Made by a program: the position numbers and the translations under genes. This document shows, in pieces, positions 59,500 to 64,000 of a DNA stretch of 64,000 nt. The stretch covers positions 620,001 to 684,000 of the forward strand of contig NZ_CP089588.1 of assembly GCF_021249345.1 (NCBI RefSeq), written 5' to 3'. Below the pieces are notes generated by a model, which saw only the letters and a list, made by a program, of their open reading frames with translations, was not told the DNA's origin and did no database searches. This DNA comes from Halobacterium wangiae. GTDB taxonomy: Archaea; Halobacteriota; Halobacteria; Halobacteriales; Halobacteriaceae. Numbering within the stretch: the first letter of the stretch is position 1; every line of letters starts with the position of its first letter.

Positions 59500-59874
59500 C
59501 TACACTCGTTCGACGTCCTCGACGGTCCGGTCGCTCTCCTCGGCGGTCCCAGTGTTCGTCGTGCCCGCCGGTTCGAAGAGGACCACCTCCGTCTCCTCGT
59601 GGGCGACCGGGCGGTGTTCGACCCCCGCCGGCGCGACGGTGAGGTCGCCCGGACCGAGGTGGACGGCGTCCTCCCGGCCGTCCTCTCGGTACTCGATGGT
59701 GAGGTCGCCGTCGAGCACGTAGAACAGTTCGTCGGCGTCCTCGTGGGCGTGCCAGACGAACTCGCCGTCGAGGCGCGCGACCTTCACGTGCTGGCCGTTC
59801 AGTTCCGCGAGCAGGCGCGGTTCCCACGTCTCCTCGACCGAGTCGAAGGCGTCCGCGAGCGAACGTGCGTCCAT
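59500..59874 (-). CDS. Cupin domain protein
   Basis: A 124-residue single cupin. FVWHAHEDADELFYVLDGDL (about 39-58) carries the two histidines and the glutamate of cupin motif 1, and GPGDLTVAPAGVEHRPVAHE (about 74-93) motif 2 with its histidine, so a metal site is intact. Function is unknown. It converges with the DUF6159-like gene. Confidence 0.85.
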   Translation of the reverse strand: MDARSLADAFDSVEETWEPRLLAELNGQHVKVARLDGEFVWHAHEDADELFYVLDGDLTIEYREDGREDAVHLGPGDLTVAPAGVEHRPVAHEETEVVLFEPAGTTNTGTAEESDRTVEDVERV

Positions 59875-59962
59875 GCACGAGGCTGGCGCCGGAGGCGAAA
59901 AAGCAGTTCGCCCAGGGCCCGACCACGAAACGTCTTTAGTGGGGTTCTACGAATCCCCGTCC

Positions 59963-60649
59963 GTGCACTACGACGCAGTCGTCTTCGACAACGACGGCGT
60001 ACTCACCCACCCGACGCCGGTCGAGGTGCTCCGCGAGGCGACGGCCGAGGGGTTCGCCGCGGTGGGCGTCGACGACCCGTCCCCCGACCACGTCGACCGG
60101 ATGACCCTCCACGTCACCCCAGAGGGCCTCCAGACCGTCAGCGAGATCTACGACGTCGACCCAGAGCGGCTCTGGTACGAGCGCGACGCGGCGTTCTCCC
60201 GGCGGCAGGTCGCGGAGATGGAGGCCGGCCGGAAACCGCTGTACGAGGACTACGCCGCCGTCGGCGACCTCGAGGTCCCGTGTGGCATCGTCTCCACGAA
60301 CCAGCACCGCACCATCGAGGAGATCCTGGACTTCCACGACGTCCGCGCGCACTTCGACACCCACTACGGCCGCGAGATGGAGGCCGAGAGCCTCCACCGG
60401 AAGAAGCCGAACGCCCACTACCTCGAACGCGCCCTGGAGGACCTGGCGGTCGCCCCGGAGCGCACGCTGTTCGTCGGCGACAGCACCAGCGACGTGGAAG
60501 CAGCCAGGAACGCGGGCACGGACGCCGCGTTCGTCTGGCGGGACCACCGCGCCGACTACTCGCTCGACGTCGACCCGGATTACGAACTCGACTCCCTCCA
60601 CGACCTCCACGAACTGCCTCCGACCCCGGAGGACCGGCGAAGCCTTTAA
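59963..60649 (+). CDS. HAD-superfamily hydrolase
   Basis: A 228-residue HAD protein. VVFDNDGVLTHPTPVEVLRE has the catalytic D-x-D-G-V-L pattern (motif I), CGIVSTNQHRTIEEI motif II, KKPNAHYLERAL motif III lysine and LFVGDSTSDVEAARNAGTDA motif IV. The cap is a helical C1 type, as in phosphoglycolate phosphatase-like enzymes. The GTG at 59963 is taken because CGTCTTTAG (59931-59939) lies about 25 bases upstream. Substrate unknown. Confidence 0.87.
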   Translation: MHYDAVVFDNDGVLTHPTPVEVLREATAEGFAAVGVDDPSPDHVDRMTLHVTPEGLQTVSEIYDVDPERLWYERDAAFSRRQVAEMEAGRKPLYEDYAAVGDLEVPCGIVSTNQHRTIEEILDFHDVRAHFDTHYGREMEAESLHRKKPNAHYLERALEDLAVAPERTLFVGDSTSDVEAARNAGTDAAFVWRDHRADYSLDVDPDYELDSLHDLHELPPTPEDRRSL

Positions 60650-60670
60650 GACCCCGGCGAACGAATTATT

Positions 60671-60841
60671 AACTGGAAACAGCCCGCGTAATTAAATCGC
60701 TGGTTTCTTCTACGAGGTCCCCGCAGCAGTAGGTACGGCGCTCGCACCGCCGAGATTGGAGTCCCTACACGCGACGCACACGCCCACCCACCGACGACGG
60801 CACCGCGACACAGCCACACCCCACGGACACGACCCACGCCA
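60671..60841 (+). promoter_or_regulatory. AT-rich tract far upstream of the NUDIX-like gene
   Basis: ATTATTAAC (60665-60673) and AATTAAAT (60692-60699) are the only strong TATA-like strings here. If either drives the gene at 60842, its leader would be roughly 110-150 bases, unusually long for a haloarchaeon. GAAACAGC and GCTGGTTTC nearby give partial symmetry. No small gene or riboswitch that I can support lies in this leader. Confidence 0.3.
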
Positions 60842-61381
60842 ATGACACCGCCCACCGATTCGGCCGACAGTTCCCTCGCACCGATCACCGACGCGGAGTC
60901 GCTCCGAGACCGCAGCGACGTCCCGTTCCACGACGACGCGGACGACGTCCCCGCGGAGACGGTGGACGCCGTCGCCGGCCTCGACGACCTCGCGGTCGTC
61001 GGCGTCACGGACGACGACGGCAGCGTCCTCCTCCGCCGCCTGACCCCGGACTGTGAACTGAAACTCCCCGTTGAGAGCGTCGGCGACGACGAGGACTTCG
61101 TCGCGGCCGCCCGGGTGGCGGTCGAGGACGTCGTCGGCCTCCCCGTCGAACTCGACGCCGTCGAAGGCGTCTGGACGTTCGAGGCACGCGAGGCGGACGG
61201 CGACCGCAGCGCGACGCGGCGGTTCGTCGTCTTCGGCGCGACGCCGGCGGTCGACACGGCCGGTGTCTCGCTCCCGACCGACGACTCCCCCGGGACGGAC
61301 GCACCCGCGGAAGCCGGCTGGTTCGACGAGTTCCCCGAGGACGGCGAGAGAGCGCCCGGCACCGACCTGTTCTTCGACTGA
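60842..61381 (+). CDS. NUDIX-fold-like protein without a complete Nudix box
   Basis: A 179-residue protein. Strand LAVVGVTDDDGSVLLRRL (about 49-66) and the helix VGDDEDFVAAARVAVEDVVG followed by LPVELDAVEGVWTFEAREA imitate the NUDIX layout, but the box lacks the REx2EE glutamates (AARVAVEDVVG instead). Either a non-hydrolytic sensor domain or an unrelated alpha/beta protein. It has an acidic N-terminal lead and an acidic C-terminal tail. Confidence 0.55.
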   Translation: MTPPTDSADSSLAPITDAESLRDRSDVPFHDDADDVPAETVDAVAGLDDLAVVGVTDDDGSVLLRRLTPDCELKLPVESVGDDEDFVAAARVAVEDVVGLPVELDAVEGVWTFEAREADGDRSATRRFVVFGATPAVDTAGVSLPTDDSPGTDAPAEAGWFDEFPEDGERAPGTDLFFD

Positions 61382-61490
61382 ACGGCCGGTCCGCATCCGC
61401 GTTCGGGGGCCGCGTCGGCCCCCGTGCGACCCGTTCGCAGACGGGAGACAGGTAGCAATCCGTTTGTACGCCGGTCCACTGTCTCCGGCA

Positions 61491-62681
61491 ATGAGCTACA
61501 AGGTCGGTCTCGTGGGCAAGCCCTCGGTGGGGAAGTCCACGTTCTTCAACGCGGCGACGATGAACGACGTTCCAGAGGGAGCGTACCCGTTCACGACCAT
61601 CGATCCGGCGGTCGGCGAGGCGTACGTCCGCGTCGACTGTGCGGCCCCCGACTTCGGGGAGACGTGCACGCCCTCGACGGGGTTCTGCGAGGACGGTGTC
61701 CGCTTCGTGCCGACGAAACTCGTCGACGTGGCGGGGCTGATTCCCGGCGCCCACGAGGGCAACGGCCTCGGCAACCAGTTCCTCACCGACCTGAACGAGG
61801 CGGACGTGCTCGTCCACGTCGTCGACTTCTCCGGGACGACGGACATCGAGGGCGAGCGCACGGAGGGCCACGACCCCCGCGAGGACATCGACTTCCTCGA
61901 GGACGAACTCGACCAGTGGTACCTCGGCATCCTTGAGAAGGGCATCGAGCGCTACGAGAGCCAGCACATGGCGGAGACGGAACTGGAGACGGAGCTCGCC
62001 GAACAGCTGAGCGCGTTCCGCACGAACGCCGACGAGATCAAGCAGGTCATCCTCTCGCTGGGCCTCGAACTCGACGCCGACGAGTGGGACGCCGCCGACC
62101 GGACCGAACTCGCCCGCGAGATACGCAAGCGCACGAAGCCGATGGTCGTCGCGGCGAACAAGATGGACACCCCGGAGGCGCAGGCCAACTGGGACGAAAT
62201 CACCGCGGACGACGACTACGACCACCTGGAGTTCGTCCCCGTGAGCGCACACGCCGAGAAGGCGCTCAAGCAGGCCGCCGAGGACGGCGTCGTCGACTAC
62301 CGTCCCGGCGACGACGACTTCGAGATAACCGGCGACGTGAGCGACGAGCAGGCCGCGGGGCTCGAAGCCATCCGCGAGTTCGTCGCCGAGTACGGCGGCG
62401 CCGGCGTCCAGCGGGCCGTCGAGGCGGCGCTGTTCGACGCGCTCGGAGTCAACCCCGTCTTCCCGGGGTCCGCGAACGGCCTCGGTACCGCGGACGGCCG
62501 CGTGCTCCCGGACGTCTTCTTGCTCCCCGAGGGCGCGACCGCCGAGGAGTTCGCGTACGCGGTCCACTCGGACATCGGCGACGGCTTCCTGCACGCCAAG
62601 GACTGCCGCGCCAACCGGCAGATAGCGGCCGACCACGAACTCGCCCCGCGGGACGTCGTCGAGATCGTGTCCACGAACTGA
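61491..62681 (+). CDS. ychF: YchF/OLA1-type ribosome-associated GTPase/ATPase
   Basis: A 396-residue OBG-family protein. MSYKVGLVGKPSVGKSTFFN contains the P-loop (K15), DVAGLIPGAHEGNGLGNQFL is switch II, and VVAANKMDTPE (about 220-230) the base-recognition site. A helical domain (about 100-160) and a C-terminal TGS-like domain with LPEGATAEEFAYAVHSDIGD and FLHAKDCRANRQIAADHEL complete the family structure. The ATG at 61491 starts at the P-loop domain and is preferred over a long upstream extension. The family binds ribosomes and is involved in translation. Confidence 0.93.
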   Translation: MSYKVGLVGKPSVGKSTFFNAATMNDVPEGAYPFTTIDPAVGEAYVRVDCAAPDFGETCTPSTGFCEDGVRFVPTKLVDVAGLIPGAHEGNGLGNQFLTDLNEADVLVHVVDFSGTTDIEGERTEGHDPREDIDFLEDELDQWYLGILEKGIERYESQHMAETELETELAEQLSAFRTNADEIKQVILSLGLELDADEWDAADRTELAREIRKRTKPMVVAANKMDTPEAQANWDEITADDDYDHLEFVPVSAHAEKALKQAAEDGVVDYRPGDDDFEITGDVSDEQAAGLEAIREFVAEYGGAGVQRAVEAALFDALGVNPVFPGSANGLGTADGRVLPDVFLLPEGATAEEFAYAVHSDIGDGFLHAKDCRANRQIAADHELAPRDVVEIVSTN

Positions 62682-62722
62682 CGCCACAAGCGTTACGCCC
62701 GCGGCACTCGACTCTACAGAGG

Positions 62723-63382
62723 ATGACGCCGCCGACGGCGAGTTTCGTAGTCCCGACGTTGAACGAGGTCGACTACCTCCCGGCGACGCTGCGGAGCATC
62801 CGGGCGCTGGAGACGGACGTCGACTACGAGGTGGTGGTGGCCGACGGCGGCAGTACCGACGGCACCCGTCCGCTCGCCCGCGAGCACGGTGCGTGTGTCG
62901 TCGTCACCCAGTCGAGGGGCATCGCGGTCGGGCGGAACGCCGGCGCTCGCGCTGCCGACGGGGAGTGGCTGGCGTTCGTCGACGCCGACACGGCCGTGCG
63001 CGCCGACTACCTCGACCGGATGCTCGCGTTCGTCCGCCGGTCCGGCGTCGCGGGGGCGTCCTCGCGGTGTCGGGTGACGGACTGCTACCGCGGGAAGGCG
63101 ATGCAGGCGTTCGTGAACCACCTGTTCCCGCTGTTCGAGCGACCCGTCCTCCCGGGGTTCAACACGTTCGTCCGGCGGTCGGCCTTCGAGACGGTCGGGG
63201 GGTACCCGACGGTCGGCAACGAGGACACGGCGTTCAGTCGGGCGCTCGGTCGGGAGTTCGACACCGAGTACTGCCCGGACGTGCTCGTGGAGACGTCCGG
63301 CCGGCGATTCGTCGAACAGGGGTTGGCTGGCGCCGCCGCCCACTACCTCTCCCTCGACGTCCAGCGCGTGCGCGCCACCTGA
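62723..63382 (+). CDS. Family 2 glycosyltransferase
   Basis: A 219-residue GT-A protein. MTPPTASFVVPTLNEVDYLP is the classic GT2 start, VVVADGGSTDGTRPLAREHG the nucleotide-binding region, and WLAFVDADTAVRADYL has the DxD-like DAD metal motif (about 93-95). The acceptor domain contains GFNTFVRRSAFETVGGYPTV. There is no membrane helix. Substrate not determinable; polysaccharide, glycolipid or S-layer glycosylation are typical. Confidence 0.85.
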   Translation: MTPPTASFVVPTLNEVDYLPATLRSIRALETDVDYEVVVADGGSTDGTRPLAREHGACVVVTQSRGIAVGRNAGARAADGEWLAFVDADTAVRADYLDRMLAFVRRSGVAGASSRCRVTDCYRGKAMQAFVNHLFPLFERPVLPGFNTFVRRSAFETVGGYPTVGNEDTAFSRALGREFDTEYCPDVLVETSGRRFVEQGLAGAAAHYLSLDVQRVRAT

Positions 63383-63449
63383 GGCTGTCGGGGGAAGAGG
63401 TACTGGGAGAATCGACGGGTTGAGGGGTGTTCCCCGCGTGGCGTCGGGC

Positions 63450-63779
63450 ATGTCCGCGTGGCTGGTGCTGTTCGTGGCGGGACTGTTCGAGGCGATGTGG
63501 GCCATCGGCCTCGCGTACACCGACGGGTTCACCGAACCCGTCCCGTCGGTGCTCACGCTCGCTGCGATGGCCGTCTCCGTCTACCTGCTCGCGCAGGCCG
63601 TCCAGGAACTCCCGGTCGGCACGGCGTACGCGGTGTGGACGGGCATCGGTGCCGTCTCGACGGCTATCCTCGGTATCTACCTCTTCGACGAGTCGACGTC
63701 CGCGCTCAGAGTCGGCTGCATCCTGCTGGTCGTCGTCGGTATCGCGGGGTTACAGGTGACCGCGAGCGGGCACGCCTGA
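63450..63779 (+). CDS. SMR family exporter (SugE/Gdx-like)
   Basis: A 109-residue four-helix small multidrug resistance protein. The membrane-embedded glutamate is in LFVAGLFEAMWAIGLAYTDG (E at about 14). The SugE-like residues WAIGLAYTDGF favour the guanidinium/quaternary ammonium exporter subgroup over EmrE. C-terminal segments VYLLAQAVQELPVGTAYAVW and GAVSTAILGIYLFDESTSAL follow the family pattern. The ATG at 63450 gives the usual length. Confidence 0.85.
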   Translation: MSAWLVLFVAGLFEAMWAIGLAYTDGFTEPVPSVLTLAAMAVSVYLLAQAVQELPVGTAYAVWTGIGAVSTAILGIYLFDESTSALRVGCILLVVVGIAGLQVTASGHA

Positions 63780-64000
63780 CTACGCGTCCAGGCGGACGGC
63801 GTCGCGAGTGCGCTCGGCGACCAACCGGGACGGGAGTCGCTCCGCGTCGCTGGCGCTCCACTCGAGGGACCGGAGGGTGTCCTCGGGCGCGTCCGCCGAG
63901 ACGTCCACGCGGAGGGCGTCGGCTTCGACACCGCTGACGGTGCCGACGACACGGTTCTCGTGGTCCAGCACCGGCAGTCCGACGGGGCGGTCGTCGGGTC
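63780..64000 (-). CDS. PRC-barrel-like protein, C-terminal fragment
   Basis: The gene enters from the right edge; about 73 codons are visible. The readable part runs DRPVGLPVLDHENRVVGTVS, GVEADALRVDVSADAPEDTL and ends ERTRDAVRLDA before a TAG. The repeated beta strands with VGLPVLDHENRVVGTVSG fit a PRC-barrel or similar small barrel domain. The start lies outside the window, so length and partners are unknown. Confidence 0.45.
   Translation of the reverse strand, partial: PDDRPVGLPVLDHENRVVGTVSGVEADALRVDVSADAPEDTLRSLEWSASDAERLPSRLVAERTRDAVRLDA

Noticed and set aside
1-64000. CRISPR array, insertion sequence or rRNA gene
   Set aside because: No regularly spaced repeats, no transposase and no rRNA-like sequence were seen anywhere in the window.

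Overview
The window is a high-GC segment of a haloarchaeal (class Halobacteria) chromosome. The evidence is the acidic proteome, the archaeal S10/spc ribosomal operon carrying L32e, L19e, S4e and the RNase P subunit Rpp29, a gas-vesicle cluster, Tat-type exported proteins, C1-pterin enzymes and leaderless promoters with TTTAA-type TATA boxes 25-35 bases before many start codons. I cannot name the genus.

Layout. 1-3.7 kb: end of a carotenoid-type desaturase, mch, a thiamine-binding-family protein, an MFS transporter with an inverted repeat in front of it, and two small membrane proteins. 3.7-4.1 kb: tRNA-Gly(GCC) with a 26-bp copy of its 3' end downstream. 4.2-18.6 kb: one tightly packed operon, COG2106 RNA methyltransferase-rpl3-rpl4-rpl23-rpl2-rps19-rpl22-rps3-rpl29-rnp1-rps17-rpl14-rpl24-rps4e-rpl5-rps14-rps8-rpl6-rpl32e-rpl19e-rpl18-rps5-rpl30-rpl15-secY. 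18.7-25.9 kb: a gas-vesicle locus with two divergent arms. The leftward arm is gvpA-gvpO plus three unfamiliar genes and the rightward arm is gvpF-G-H-(I position)-J-K-L-M. No gvpC, gvpN, gvpD or gvpE is visible. 25.9-33.3 kb: a multi-PAS sensor kinase, trkA-trkH, two orphan proteins and a methyltransferase. 33.3-38.5 kb: adk, a Tat-exported subtilisin next to a BsuPI-type protease-inhibitor-like gene, the DUF106/EMC3-like insertase, cmk, truB and tRNA-Pro(GGG), which also has a degenerate 3' copy downstream. In many archaea secY, adk, DUF106, cmk and truB lie close together; here about 15 kb, including the gas-vesicle locus, sits between secY and adk, and the protease pair sits between adk and DUF106.

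38.7-64 kb: a second PAS sensor kinase, a FemAB-like acyltransferase, MOSC protein, cold-shock protein, two KaiC/RecA-like proteins (one without the Walker A lysine), ilvD, a glycosyltransferase, beta-RFAP synthase, TFS, a short AT-richer segment with a near-perfect palindrome and a 45-residue membrane peptide, nitronate monooxygenase-like protein, NUDIX, ZIP transporter, SDR, rhodanese-like lipoprotein, cupin, HAD phosphatase, YchF/OLA1 GTPase, GT2 glycosyltransferase, an SMR transporter and a partial PRC-barrel-like gene at the right edge.

Functional links: translation and membrane insertion (ribosomal proteins, SecY, DUF106), pterin C1 metabolism (Mch with beta-RFAP synthase), buoyancy, potassium uptake, and extracellular proteolysis. 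The most unusual content is the reduced gas-vesicle set with altered proteins (long GvpA tail, GvpO fused to a Cys/His module, an enlarged GvpI-position protein and three unrecognised companions) and the two tRNA 3'-end duplications.
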